Below are positions 1-7,710 of a stretch of 45,654 bases of DNA, in pieces (within the stretch, counting starts at the first letter, position 1; every line of letters starts with the position of its first letter). Made by a program: the position numbers and the translations under genes. This stretch comes from JBCBXA01 sp039816825 (GTDB lineage Bacteria; Pseudomonadota; Alphaproteobacteria; Rhizobiales; Rhizobiaceae), in NCBI GenBank assembly GCA_039816825.1, contig JBCBXA010000015.1, positions 1 to 45,654 of the forward strand. Reading direction: 5' to 3'. Below the pieces are notes generated by a model. The model was given only the letters and a program-made list of their open reading frames with translations. It ran no database searches and was not told where the DNA came from.

Positions 1-855
1 CTGAAGATGTTCCCGGGTTTTCTGAAGCGTCTGGCAGACGATGGCGGCACGCCACAATATTCCCGCCCCATGTGTGTGGGCGAGGTAAAGTCCAAAGGGC
101 AAGGCGAGCTCGAGAAAGACATAGCAAACCTGAACGCTGCCATCTCAGACCACGGTGCCACCGGCGGCTTCATGAATGCCGCGTCTCCTGGGGTGATTTC
201 GCTGTTCCTGCAGAACGATTATTACCCGACACGGGACGCTTATTTGGCCGCACTCGCCGATGCGATGCGCGAAGAGTACCGCACGATTGTCGATGCGGGC
301 CTGCATTTGCAGCTCGATTGCCCCGATCTCGCTTTGTCGCGCCACATGCTGTTCAATGATTTGTCCGACGAGGAATTCCTCAAGATCGCGGACAGCCACG
401 TTGAAGCGCTCAATCATGCTCTCGAAGGCATCCCCAAAGAGAAGGTGCGCGTGCATATCTGCTGGGGCAATTATGAAGGCCCGCACTGCTGCGACATCTC
501 AATGGACAAGGTGTTCACAACGCTCATGAACACTCATGCCCGGGCTGTGTTGTTTGAAACATCCAACCCGCGCCATGCCCATGAGTGGACCGTCTTCCGC
601 GACCGCAAAAGCGAGATCCCGGACGACAAAATCCTGGTGCCCGGTGTTGTCGACTCGACCACCAACTTCATCGAACACCCCGAAGTGGTTCAGCAACGGA
701 TCGAGCGTTTCACCGATATCGTCGGCAAAGAGCGTGTGGTTGCCGGCTCTGATTGTGGCTTCGGCACTTTCGCGGGCTTTGGTGCGGTGGATCCGGACAT
801 CGCCTATGCCAAGCTGAAAAGCCTTGCCGAAGGAGCTGAGCTGGCCTCAGACTAG
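1..855 (+). CDS. Cobalamin-independent methionine synthase-like (core-MetE) protein, 5' partial
   Basis: The frame is open from the first base, so the start lies outside the window; the first internal ATG is at 7. The visible part (about 282 residues) matches the C-terminal catalytic barrel of MetE-type methyltransferases, which move a methyl group to a zinc-bound thiol. Counting from that ATG, the expected zinc ligands are present: His150 and Cys152 in the HICWGN motif, Glu184 in LFETSN, and Cys250 in GSDCGFG. Full-length relatives usually run about 340-380 residues and lack the N-terminal folate domain of true MetE, so the methyl donor is uncertain. A MetE-type Zn methyltransferase is clear; the substrate is not. 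The next gene begins a few bases after this stop, so the two are probably co-transcribed. Confidence 0.85.
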   Translation: MKMFPGFLKRLADDGGTPQYSRPMCVGEVKSKGQGELEKDIANLNAAISDHGATGGFMNAASPGVISLFLQNDYYPTRDAYLAALADAMREEYRTIVDAGLHLQLDCPDLALSRHMLFNDLSDEEFLKIADSHVEALNHALEGIPKEKVRVHICWGNYEGPHCCDISMDKVFTTLMNTHARAVLFETSNPRHAHEWTVFRDRKSEIPDDKILVPGVVDSTTNFIEHPEVVQQRIERFTDIVGKERVVAGSDCGFGTFAGFGAVDPDIAYAKLKSLAEGAELASD

Positions 856-859
856 TCCT

Positions 860-1582
860 ATGGCCACCGCAAGGGACATGACACCAGACCCACTCATCCT
901 GCTTCCGGGCTTGATGTGCGACACGCGCCTGTTCCGTCCGCAGTTCGATGCGTTCAACGCCAAGCTGCGGTTCAAGGTGTCGCCCATTTCGCAGGACGCT
1001 TCGGTTGCCGGATTGGCGATGCGAGTGCTCGCGAATGCTCCGCCGACCTTCTCGCTTCTTGGCCTTTCGATGGGCGGTATTGTGGCCATGGAGATCATCA
1101 AGCGCGCACCGCGCCGTGTCAGTCGGCTGGCGCTGCTCGACACAAATCACCGGGCCGAGAAGCCTAAGATTGCCGAGAACCGTATCCGCCAGATCAACAT
1201 GGCCTATGCCGGCCAACTCGAAGACGTGATGCGCGATGAGATGAAGCCAAACTATCTGGCTGATGGCCCTCGGCGGGAAAAGGTGCTCGATCTGTGCATG
1301 AGCATGGCGAAGTTCCATGGCCCCCGCGTGTTTGAGCGCCAGTCCAAGGCCCTGATGAACCGTCCCGACCAGACGGATACACTCAAGCAGATAAGTGTCC
1401 CCACGCTGGTACTGTGCGGGCGAGAAGATGCGCTTTGCCCTGTTCATCGCCACGAGGAGATGGCGGCGCTCATTCCGGATGCAGACTTGCAGATCATTGA
1501 AGATGCAGGCCATTTGCCGGTGCTCGAGAAGCCGGAAGAGACCAATGCGGCTATTGCGCGGTGGCTGGATGTGCCGATCTGA
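860..1582 (+). CDS. Alpha/beta hydrolase
   Basis: This is a 240-residue alpha/beta-hydrolase fold enzyme, probably cytosolic since no signal peptide is seen. The nucleophile elbow GLSMGG supplies the serine, an aspartate sits in the VLCGREDALCP segment, and the histidine is in EDAGHLPVLE near the C terminus, giving a complete Ser-Asp-His triad. I chose the ATG at 860, four bases after the previous stop; an upstream in-frame ATG at 824 would overlap that gene by 32 bp, and an ATG at 878 is also possible. The substrate cannot be told from sequence. It lies just upstream of a riboswitch-controlled thiamine operon but on a separate leader, so no role in thiamine metabolism is implied. Confidence 0.85.
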   Translation: MATARDMTPDPLILLPGLMCDTRLFRPQFDAFNAKLRFKVSPISQDASVAGLAMRVLANAPPTFSLLGLSMGGIVAMEIIKRAPRRVSRLALLDTNHRAEKPKIAENRIRQINMAYAGQLEDVMRDEMKPNYLADGPRREKVLDLCMSMAKFHGPRVFERQSKALMNRPDQTDTLKQISVPTLVLCGREDALCPVHRHEEMAALIPDADLQIIEDAGHLPVLEKPEETNAAIARWLDVPI

Positions 1583-1663
1583 TTGCCACCAGATCGTCGA
1601 AGCTCATGTGACACTTGGGTCAGGGGGGTTTCCAGCAACATTTTTGCCTACTATTTAGGAACG

Positions 1664-1755
1664 ACCGTTGGGGGGCTCATGCGCTGATGTATGGGCTGAG
1701 AGGCGTTGGTGCCGACCCATCGAACCTGTCCGGGTAATGCCGGCGAAGGGAACGG
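1664..1755 (+). promoter_or_regulatory. TPP (thiamine pyrophosphate) riboswitch
   Basis: The stretch carries the conserved THI-box words in order: CTGAGA at 1696-1701, then a CCGACCC...GAACCTG block at 1712-1727, and GGGTAATGCCGGCGAAGGGA at 1732-1751. A closing P1 helix can be drawn between CCGTT (1664-1668) and AACGG (1751-1755). The AAGGG at 1746-1750 is both part of the aptamer and the best Shine-Dalgarno for thiD (ATG at 1758). I infer that TPP binding blocks ribosome access, which is translational control. It should govern the thi genes downstream. Confidence 0.93.
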
Positions 1756-1757
1756 GC

Positions 1758-2573
1758 ATGACGAACACCAAATCCATACCCATTGCGCTGACCATCGCCG
1801 GTTCTGATTCCGGTGGTGGCGCTGGCATTCAGGCCGATTTGAAGGCCTTCAGTGCGCTCGGTGGGTACGGCGCATCAGTCATCACCGCCATCACCGCACA
1901 AAACACCCAAGCGGTCACCGCAGTCCACGATGTGCCCATTGACGTGGTGGCCGCACAGCTCGACGCAGTTCTCAGCGATCTCAATGTGCGCGCAATCAAG
2001 ATTGGCATGCTGTCGTCCCCCGCCATCATCGAGACCGTTGCCAGCCGCTTGGAAACGACTGACATTCCATTGGTTCTTGACCCGGTGATGGTGGCTAAGT
2101 CCGGTGCTCGCCTCCTGCAGCCCGAGGCACTCGCAGCGCTTCAGCAGAGGCTGGTGCCGCTGGCCACAATCGTGACGCCGAACCTGCCCGAAGCGGCCGA
2201 TCTGACGGGCACGCCCGAGACGGAAGCCGAATTGGAACTCGCCAAACAGGCGGAGGCGCTTCTCGCCATGGGTGCCGGTTCTGTCCTGATGAAGGGGGGG
2301 CACGCGTCTGGCGATATATGCAGGGACATTTTGCATCAGCCGGGGCACCCAAACATCGAGCTCACGTCACAGCGAATCGATACCAAAAACACCCACGGCA
2401 CTGGCTGCACCTATTCGGCATCCATCGCGGCCGGTCTGGCAAGGCAGATGGAACTTGGTGAGGCCGTCCACGAAGCCCACCGCTATCTGTCCGGTGCCAT
2501 CGTTGCTGCCGACAGTCTCGACGTTGGCAGTGGCCACGGGCCGGTTCACCACTTCCATGAGCTTTGGTCATGA
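1758..2573 (+). CDS. thiD: Hydroxymethylpyrimidine / phosphomethylpyrimidine kinase ThiD
   Basis: This 271-residue cytosolic ribokinase-fold enzyme phosphorylates HMP to HMP-P and HMP-PP, the pyrimidine building block of thiamine. Family marks include the N-terminal IAGSDSGGGAGIQADLKAF segment, the LDPVMVAKSGARLL segment in the middle, and the C-terminal NTHGTGCTYSASIAAGLA motif with the anion hole and catalytic base. The ATG at 1758 is chosen because it follows the AAGGG inside the TPP riboswitch; the open frame also runs back through the riboswitch from a TTG at 1668, which is not a credible start. It is the first gene of the thi operon and overlaps thiO by ATGA. Confidence 0.95.
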   Translation: MTNTKSIPIALTIAGSDSGGGAGIQADLKAFSALGGYGASVITAITAQNTQAVTAVHDVPIDVVAAQLDAVLSDLNVRAIKIGMLSSPAIIETVASRLETTDIPLVLDPVMVAKSGARLLQPEALAALQQRLVPLATIVTPNLPEAADLTGTPETEAELELAKQAEALLAMGAGSVLMKGGHASGDICRDILHQPGHPNIELTSQRIDTKNTHGTGCTYSASIAAGLARQMELGEAVHEAHRYLSGAIVAADSLDVGSGHGPVHHFHELWS

Positions 2574-3562
2574 GCGCCAATATTGCCGTCGTGGGAGCAG
2601 GGGTGGCTGGGCTGGCGGTCGCAACAGAGCTTGTTACGCGCGGACATTCGGTCGAGCTTTTTGAAGCGACTGATCATATCGGGGGCGACGCGGCCTCACA
2701 CTATGCCGGTGGTATGCTGGCCCCGTTCTGCGAGCGCGAAAGTGCCGAAGAGCCGGTGATCGCACTGGGCATGGAAGCGGCTGAATGGTGGCAGCAGCAC
2801 ACCGGGATGGTCGAGAGCAAAGGCAGCCTCGTTCTGGCGCTGGGGCGTGACCGGTCCGAGCTGACCCGTTTTGCAGCCCGCACACGGAACCACGAAATGA
2901 TTGATGGCCACCGAGTGGCAGAACTGGAGCCCGATCTGGCCGGTCGATTCAGCCGCGGCTTGTGGTTTGCCGGTGAGGCGCATCTCAACCCGCGAAACGC
3001 GATGGCGTATCTGGCGGAAGCGCTCGAAGCCAAAGGCGCGATTGTGCGCCTCGGGCAAACTGTTGAGCCGGATGCCTTGCCGCACAGGACGGTTGTGGAT
3101 TGCCGTGGCTGGGGCGCTCACGGCTTGGATGGCCTGCGCGGTGTGAAGGGCGAAATGGCGATCTTTCACGCACCCGACGTTACTCTGAACCGACCCATTC
3201 GTCTCGTCCATCCAAGGTTTCCACTCTACATCGTACCGCGTGCCGATCATCACTTCATGGTTGGTGCCACCATGCTGGAGAGTGGCGAGCGGGGCCGAGT
3301 CACTGCGCGCGCTCTGCTAGAGTTGCTTGGCGCGGCCTATGCGCTCCATCCTGCCTTTGCCGAGGCTGAAGTTGTTGAGGCGAGTGCGCATGTTCGCCCG
3401 GCCTTCGCTGACAATCTGCCGCGTGTGAGCAGAGTCGGGAAAATCATCTCAGTCAACGGGCTTTTCCGCCACGGCTTCCTGCTCGGGCCGGCCATGGCGC
3501 GACAGGCAGCGGATCTCGTGGATGCGGAGATGTCGGAGGCCAGCCATGCGCATTGTGCTTAA
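2570..3562 (+). CDS. thiO: Glycine oxidase ThiO (FAD-dependent)
   Basis: The product of 330 residues is a DAO-family flavoenzyme that oxidises glycine to iminoglycine (dehydroglycine) for thiazole formation. The N-terminal dinucleotide-binding motif AVVGAGVAGLAVATEL is followed by an acidic strand end (ELFEA), and the C-terminal SVNGLFRHGFLLGPAMA segment is typical of ThiO. The ATG at 2570 overlaps the thiD stop by four bases (ATGA), favouring it over the TTG at 2564. Its place between thiD and thiS/thiG supports ThiO over other amine oxidases. The presence of thiO, not thiH, implies an oxygen-dependent thiazole route. Confidence 0.93.
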   Translation: MSANIAVVGAGVAGLAVATELVTRGHSVELFEATDHIGGDAASHYAGGMLAPFCERESAEEPVIALGMEAAEWWQQHTGMVESKGSLVLALGRDRSELTRFAARTRNHEMIDGHRVAELEPDLAGRFSRGLWFAGEAHLNPRNAMAYLAEALEAKGAIVRLGQTVEPDALPHRTVVDCRGWGAHGLDGLRGVKGEMAIFHAPDVTLNRPIRLVHPRFPLYIVPRADHHFMVGATMLESGERGRVTARALLELLGAAYALHPAFAEAEVVEASAHVRPAFADNLPRVSRVGKIISVNGLFRHGFLLGPAMARQAADLVDAEMSEASHAHCA

Positions 3563-3743
3563 CGGCGAGGAGCGGGACGTCGAAGCAGCCAATCTGGCCG
3601 ATGCCCTCCAGGCGTTGGACTATGGCGACGCCATCGTTGCCACCGCGCTCAATGGCGAGTTCATACCCCACGATCAGCGAGAGGCTACGCCCCTTAAGGA
3701 GGGCGACGCCATCGAAGTGCTCGCCCCGATGCAGGGTGGTTAG
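3546..3743 (+). CDS. thiS: Sulfur carrier protein ThiS
   Basis: This is a 65-residue ubiquitin-like sulfur carrier. The C terminus reads APMQGG, ending in the Gly-Gly that is thiocarboxylated to carry sulfur for the thiazole ring. The ATG at 3546 gives a normal family length and has GGAGG about 8 bases upstream; it overlaps the 3' end of thiO by 17 bp. An upstream in-frame ATG at 3522 would add residues without homology. No thiF adenylyltransferase lies in the operon, so activation probably relies on a MoeB-like enzyme elsewhere. Confidence 0.95.
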   Translation: MRIVLNGEERDVEAANLADALQALDYGDAIVATALNGEFIPHDQREATPLKEGDAIEVLAPMQGG

Positions 3744-3746
3744 TCC

Positions 3747-4526
3747 ATGACCGACCGCAATTTCTACGGCCTGAACCTAAGCAACCGCCTGCTCTTGGGC
3801 ACTGCGCAATATCCTTCGCCCGCCATTCTAGCGGACGCGGTGAAGTGCTCGAGTGTAGAGATGGTGACCGTGTCTCTGCGCCGGGAGTCCGGGGCCGACC
3901 GGGCAGGCCAGACGTTTTGGCAAATGATCCGAGACCTTGGCGTGCGCGTTCTGCCGAACACGGCGGGGTGCCACACTGTGAAAGAGGCCGTCACGACCGC
4001 CCACATGGCACGTGAAGTGTTTCAGACCAACTCGATAAAGCTCGAAGTGATTGGAGAAGATGACACGCTGCAGCCAGACGTTTTTGGCCTCGTCGAGGCC
4101 GCGCGCATCCTCAGCGATGATGGTTTCGAAGTCTGGCCCTACACGACGCAGGACCTGATTGTGGCCGGCAAGCTGTTGGATGCCGGCTGCGAAGTGTTGA
4201 TGCCTTGGGGGGCGCCCATCGGCTCCGGCCAAGGGCTCAACGATGTGTTTGGTTTGCGGGCCATGCGGGCACATTTTCCCGATGTACCGCTCGTCGTGGA
4301 TGCCGGGCTCGGCTTGCCATCCCACGCAGCACAAGCCATGGAGCTCGGCTATGACGCGGTCTTGCTGAACACAGCGGTGGCCAAGGCCGGTGACCCAGCA
4401 GCGATGGCCGTTGCCTTCTCGGAGGCAACGCGGGCGGGGCAGGCCGCTTTCGAGGCGGGGCCCATGGAAGTGCGAGACATGGCCGAGCCATCAACCCCCG
4501 TCATGGGAAAGGCCTTCCTGTCATGA
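3747..4526 (+). CDS. thiG: Thiazole synthase ThiG
   Basis: ThiG is a TIM-barrel enzyme that condenses deoxyxylulose-5-phosphate, iminoglycine and ThiS-thiocarboxylate into thiazole phosphate. The 259-residue product begins with the FYG...SNRLLLGTAQYPSP segment, contains the NSIKLEVIGED stretch carrying the Schiff-base lysine, and has the MPWGAPIGSGQG and GYDAVLLNTAVAKA phosphate-binding segments. Length is normal. It starts three bases after the thiS stop and overlaps thiE by ATGA, as expected for partners in one complex. Confidence 0.96.
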   Translation: MTDRNFYGLNLSNRLLLGTAQYPSPAILADAVKCSSVEMVTVSLRRESGADRAGQTFWQMIRDLGVRVLPNTAGCHTVKEAVTTAHMAREVFQTNSIKLEVIGEDDTLQPDVFGLVEAARILSDDGFEVWPYTTQDLIVAGKLLDAGCEVLMPWGAPIGSGQGLNDVFGLRAMRAHFPDVPLVVDAGLGLPSHAAQAMELGYDAVLLNTAVAKAGDPAAMAVAFSEATRAGQAAFEAGPMEVRDMAEPSTPVMGKAFLS

Positions 4527-5134
4527 GCCTGCATGCCTTCTATCCAATTTTTGACAGCGCTGAGTGGTGCGAGCGCCTGGTCCCTTTGGGCATCAAACTG
4601 GTCCAGCTACGCGCGAAGGATTTGTCCGAGGCCCAGCTGCGCGATGAGTTACGCCGCGCCAAACAGATCTGCGATGCACACAACTGCACACTGGTCGTGA
4701 ACGACTATTGGCAACTGGCCATCGAACTGGGCTGCGATTGGGTTCACTTGGGCCAGGAAGATCTGGATGACGCCGATCTCGGTGCCATCCGACGTGCCGA
4801 TATCAAGCTCGGTCTATCGACACACGATCATGCAGAGCTGTACCGCGCGCTCGCCTGCGAACCGGACTATGTGGCACTTGGCCCGGTCTATCCGACCATC
4901 CTCAAGAAGATGAAATGGACCGAGCAGGGCCTCGACCGCGTGACCGAATGGAAAGCCAGGGTCGGCGATCTGCCGCTTGTTGGCATTGGTGGCCTCAACG
5001 TGGATCGCGCCCCCGGCGTGCTGAAAGCCGGCGCCGACATCGTGTCCGTCGTCACCGATATTACCCTCAATTCCGACCCTGAAGCGCGTGTCCTCGAATG
5101 GCTGAATGTGGTCGAAAATCATACAAAACAATGA
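4523..5134 (+). CDS. thiE: Thiamine-phosphate synthase ThiE
   Basis: This 203-residue TIM-barrel protein should join HMP-PP and thiazole phosphate to give thiamine phosphate. Supporting segments are VQLRAKDLSE near the N terminus, VVNDYWQLAIELGCDWVHLGQEDL (Mg/diphosphate site) in the middle, and the C-terminal VGIGGLNVDRAPGVLKAGAD phosphate-binding loop. The ATG overlaps the thiG stop by four bases, so translation is probably coupled. It is slightly shorter than many ThiE proteins but has all the recognisable segments. Confidence 0.93.
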   Translation: MSLHAFYPIFDSAEWCERLVPLGIKLVQLRAKDLSEAQLRDELRRAKQICDAHNCTLVVNDYWQLAIELGCDWVHLGQEDLDDADLGAIRRADIKLGLSTHDHAELYRALACEPDYVALGPVYPTILKKMKWTEQGLDRVTEWKARVGDLPLVGIGGLNVDRAPGVLKAGADIVSVVTDITLNSDPEARVLEWLNVVENHTKQ

Positions 5135-5157
5135 CTTGCAGTCAGAAGGAGATTCAT

Positions 5158-6129
5158 ATGAATCAGTCTGCGAAACTCTTGAATCCGTTTCTTAAGTCCG
5201 CGGTCGCCGGCGCCGTGATGTTCGGTTCAGCCGCCTCCGCCATGGCAGCCGACAAGCTGACCATCGTGCTGGACTGGTTTGTGAACCCGGACCATGGCCC
5301 CATCATCGTGGCGCAGGAAAACGGCTATTTCGCCGACCAGGGGCTCGAGGTGGAGATCATCCCGCCCGCCGATCCCGCTGATCCACCCAAGTTCGCAGCA
5401 GCCGGTCGCGCCGACCTGGCGGTGAGCTATCAGCCGCAGTTGCACCTGCAGGTGGCTGAAGGCCTGCCGCTCAAGCGCGTGGGTACGCTCGTTGCAACAC
5501 CGCTGAACTGCCTGCTGGTTCTGGAAGATGGGCCGATCAAGGAGATCGCTGATCTTCGCAACAAGAAGATCGGCTTCTCCGTGGCTGGCGTCGAAGAAGC
5601 TGTGCTCACCGCCATGCTGACGCCGGAGGGCATCGGGCTTGATGAGGTTGAGTTGGTCAACGTGAACTTCTCGCTGTCGCCCGCGCTGATGAGCGGACAG
5701 GTGGACGCGGTTATGGGTGCGTTCCGCAATTTTGAGCTCAATCAGATGGACATCAACGAAGTGCCGGGCCGCTGCTTCTACGTCGAAGAGCATGGAATGC
5801 CCGCTTATGATGAACTGATCTATGTTGCCAATCCGGAGCTGATGGACACCGATAAGATCGAGCGCTTCCTGGAAGCGACAGAGCTCGCCACGCAATTCAT
5901 CATCAACAATCCGCAGAAGAGTTGGGAAATCTTCTCGGCCACCTCAGCTGAGCTGCAGGACGAACTCAACAAGCGCGCTTGGGTGGACACGCTCCCACGG
6001 TTTGCCTTGCGCCCGGCAGCCCTGGACGCAGGCCGTTATGAGCGCATGAGCGAGTTCCTGTTGGAGTCAGGTCTGACGGACGAGATCAAGCCAGTATCCG
6101 ATCTGGCCATCGACATCACGGCGGACTAA
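5158..6129 (+). CDS. thiY: ThiY-type pyrimidine-precursor-binding protein of an ABC transporter
   Basis: This is a 323-residue periplasmic binding protein of the NMT1/THI5-like family. A signal peptide covers about the first 29 residues, ending MAADKL. The mature start LTIVLDWFVNPDHGPIIVAQ and the GRADLAVSYQPQL segment are typical of ThiY, which binds HMP-related pyrimidines such as formylaminopyrimidine. The ATG at 5158 is preceded by a strong AAGGAG at 5146-5151, 24 bases past the thiE stop. The His/Cys features of the eukaryotic THI5 synthase are not seen, so it is a transporter component and not an HMP synthase. With thiZ and thiX it forms the importer that stands in for thiC here. Confidence 0.9.
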   Translation: MNQSAKLLNPFLKSAVAGAVMFGSAASAMAADKLTIVLDWFVNPDHGPIIVAQENGYFADQGLEVEIIPPADPADPPKFAAAGRADLAVSYQPQLHLQVAEGLPLKRVGTLVATPLNCLLVLEDGPIKEIADLRNKKIGFSVAGVEEAVLTAMLTPEGIGLDEVELVNVNFSLSPALMSGQVDAVMGAFRNFELNQMDINEVPGRCFYVEEHGMPAYDELIYVANPELMDTDKIERFLEATELATQFIINNPQKSWEIFSATSAELQDELNKRAWVDTLPRFALRPAALDAGRYERMSEFLLESGLTDEIKPVSDLAIDITAD

Positions 6130-6131
6130 CG

Positions 6132-6845
6132 CTGGCAGAGCCAACCAAAATTTCCGGATCGTTCAAGGCCGGTGAGCGAACGCTGTTCGCCGGCCTCGAT
6201 CTCACCCTTACGCCCGGCGCTTGGACCTGCCTTCTGGGCGGGTCAGGCGTTGGCAAGACAACTGTGCTCCGACTGCTGGCGGGATTGCCCGTGCACGGAA
6301 CACTCAATGGCGAACTCTTCAGGCCCGAGCGTGTGGCCTATATGGCCCAAAGCGACCTGCTGCTGCCATGGGCGGATGTTCGCCACAATGTCACGTTGGG
6401 CGCGCGCCTGCGTGGAGAAGGCGTGGATTGGGACCGCGCGGACGGGCTGATTGAGGCCGTCGGCCTATCAGATCACCGCCACAAAACACCACCGCAGCTT
6501 TCCGGCGGTATGCGGCAACGCGTGGCCCTCGCGCGCACTTTGATGGAAGATGCCGAACTCGTGCTGCTCGACGAGCCCTTCTCGGCGCTCGACGCTAGAA
6601 CGCGGGCAGATATGCAGGCGCTGGCCTACGAGCTTCTGCAATGTCGCACCAAGCTGCTCGTGACCCACGATCCCGCTGAGGCGGCCCGACTGGGCCACAT
6701 TGTCCACATTCTGTCTGCTGGCGGTTCCAGCGAGCTGGTTCCCCCCGGTGAACCTCTGCGCGAGCACCACGCCCCCGACAAACTAGCCTTCGAAGCTCAG
6801 CTCTTTCAGCTCTTGGGGCAGGTGGATGAAAGGGTAGCTTCATGA
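6132..6845 (+). CDS. thiZ: ThiZ-type ABC transporter ATP-binding protein with probable CTG start
   Basis: This is the ATPase of the ThiXYZ importer. From the CTG at 6132 it gives 237 residues with Walker A GGSGVGKTT, the Q-loop YMAQSDLLLPW, signature LSGGMRQRVALA, Walker B LVLLDEPFSALD and the H-loop TH. The frame is open from 6042, but no ATG, GTG or TTG occurs in frame before a GTG at 6264, which lies after the Walker A codons and cannot be the start. The best candidate is CTG at 6132, two bases after the thiY stop; ATT at 6150 is another. I see no clear Shine-Dalgarno, so start may depend on coupling to thiY. A sequencing error is an alternative. Confidence 0.85.
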   Translation: MAEPTKISGSFKAGERTLFAGLDLTLTPGAWTCLLGGSGVGKTTVLRLLAGLPVHGTLNGELFRPERVAYMAQSDLLLPWADVRHNVTLGARLRGEGVDWDRADGLIEAVGLSDHRHKTPPQLSGGMRQRVALARTLMEDAELVLLDEPFSALDARTRADMQALAYELLQCRTKLLVTHDPAEAARLGHIVHILSAGGSSELVPPGEPLREHHAPDKLAFEAQLFQLLGQVDERVAS

Positions 6846-7603
6846 CCCTTTCTTTCCCAAAGCTGGTGAACACATTGATCACCGTCTTGGCCTTCGGTTT
6901 TCTGTGGCAGTTGATCGTTTGGGTCACTGGCGCGCCATCGTTCATCCTCCCGCCGCCCGGCGATGTGTTGAGCACCTTGTGGACATCAAGGGCCCTGATT
7001 TCCGAGCACGCGGTCATCACCTTCGCCGAGGTGCTGGCTGGAATGGCTATTGGAACGGCGCTGGGTGCCGCTACAGCGCTTTCTATCGCCTCGTCTCCCA
7101 TCCTCCGCCGCAGCTTTGAGCCGGTCATGGTGGTGACCCAGGCGATTCCTGTTTTCGCTCTTGCGCCCATTCTGACGCTGTGGCTCGGCTATGGAATGGC
7201 CTCCAAAATCTTCATGGCGGTTCTGATCACCTACTTCCCGGTGGCGTCCACCTTTTTTGACGGACTCATCCACACTGACCGCGGCCTGATGGATTTGTCC
7301 CGCACCATGGGCGCGAGTCGGTGGCGCACGCTGACGCGCATTCAGCTTCCGTCGGCTGTTCCATCGCTTATGTCGGGCGTGCGCCTGGCAGCAGTTTACG
7401 CGCCTATTGGTGCGATAATTGGCGAGTGGGTGGGGGCCTCTAAAGGGCTCGGATACCTGATGCTCCTCGCCAATGGCCGGGTGAAGATCGACCTGATGTT
7501 CGCCGCGCTCTTCGTTCTGGCTGCCTTCACACTGCTTCTGCACTGGCTCACAGGGCTCGTCGCAGTGAGGATGACGCAGAGGGCGCGGGGCCTGGGACAG
7601 TAG
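6842..7603 (+). CDS. thiX: ThiX-type ABC transporter permease
   Basis: This 253-residue inner-membrane permease of the SsuC/TauC-like BPD family has about six hydrophobic segments and an EAA-type loop around DLSRTMGASRWRTLTRIQLPSAVP, which docks to the ATPase. It overlaps thiZ by ATGA (6842-6845) and closes the thi operon. Assignment to pyrimidine import comes from the ThiY partner and the TPP-riboswitch operon, since permeases of this family alone do not reveal substrate. Confidence 0.9.
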   Translation: MTLSFPKLVNTLITVLAFGFLWQLIVWVTGAPSFILPPPGDVLSTLWTSRALISEHAVITFAEVLAGMAIGTALGAATALSIASSPILRRSFEPVMVVTQAIPVFALAPILTLWLGYGMASKIFMAVLITYFPVASTFFDGLIHTDRGLMDLSRTMGASRWRTLTRIQLPSAVPSLMSGVRLAAVYAPIGAIIGEWVGASKGLGYLMLLANGRVKIDLMFAALFVLAAFTLLLHWLTGLVAVRMTQRARGLGQ

Positions 7604-7626
7604 GGCGTCTGGAAATCACGGAACCG

Positions 7627-7640
7627 TTGTCCCAGATCAA
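7627..7640 (+). promoter_or_regulatory. Possible FNR-type box upstream of ccmI
   Basis: TTGTCCCAGATCAA resembles the FNR/FnrL consensus TTGAT-N4-ATCAA: the right half is perfect and the left half differs at two positions. It lies about 71 bp before the ccmI start codon. Oxygen control of cytochrome c maturation would make sense, but one imperfect match is weak evidence. Confidence 0.3.
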
Positions 7641-7710
7641 GACGAAAGCGCTTTACTGGCCATCTTTTGGCGGCATAACGGGTTCCGATTGAAAGGCCTT
7701 CCACGCTCTG

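Noticed and set aside
1668..1757. ThiD with a 30-residue N-terminal extension from a TTG
   Set aside because: This frame runs through the conserved TPP riboswitch, and the ATG at 1758 has a good ribosome site and the normal family N terminus.
6172..6450. Overlapping frame inside thiZ starting at a GTG
   Set aside because: It is out of frame with the ABC ATPase motifs and shows no protein-like pattern; it is a shadow of thiZ.
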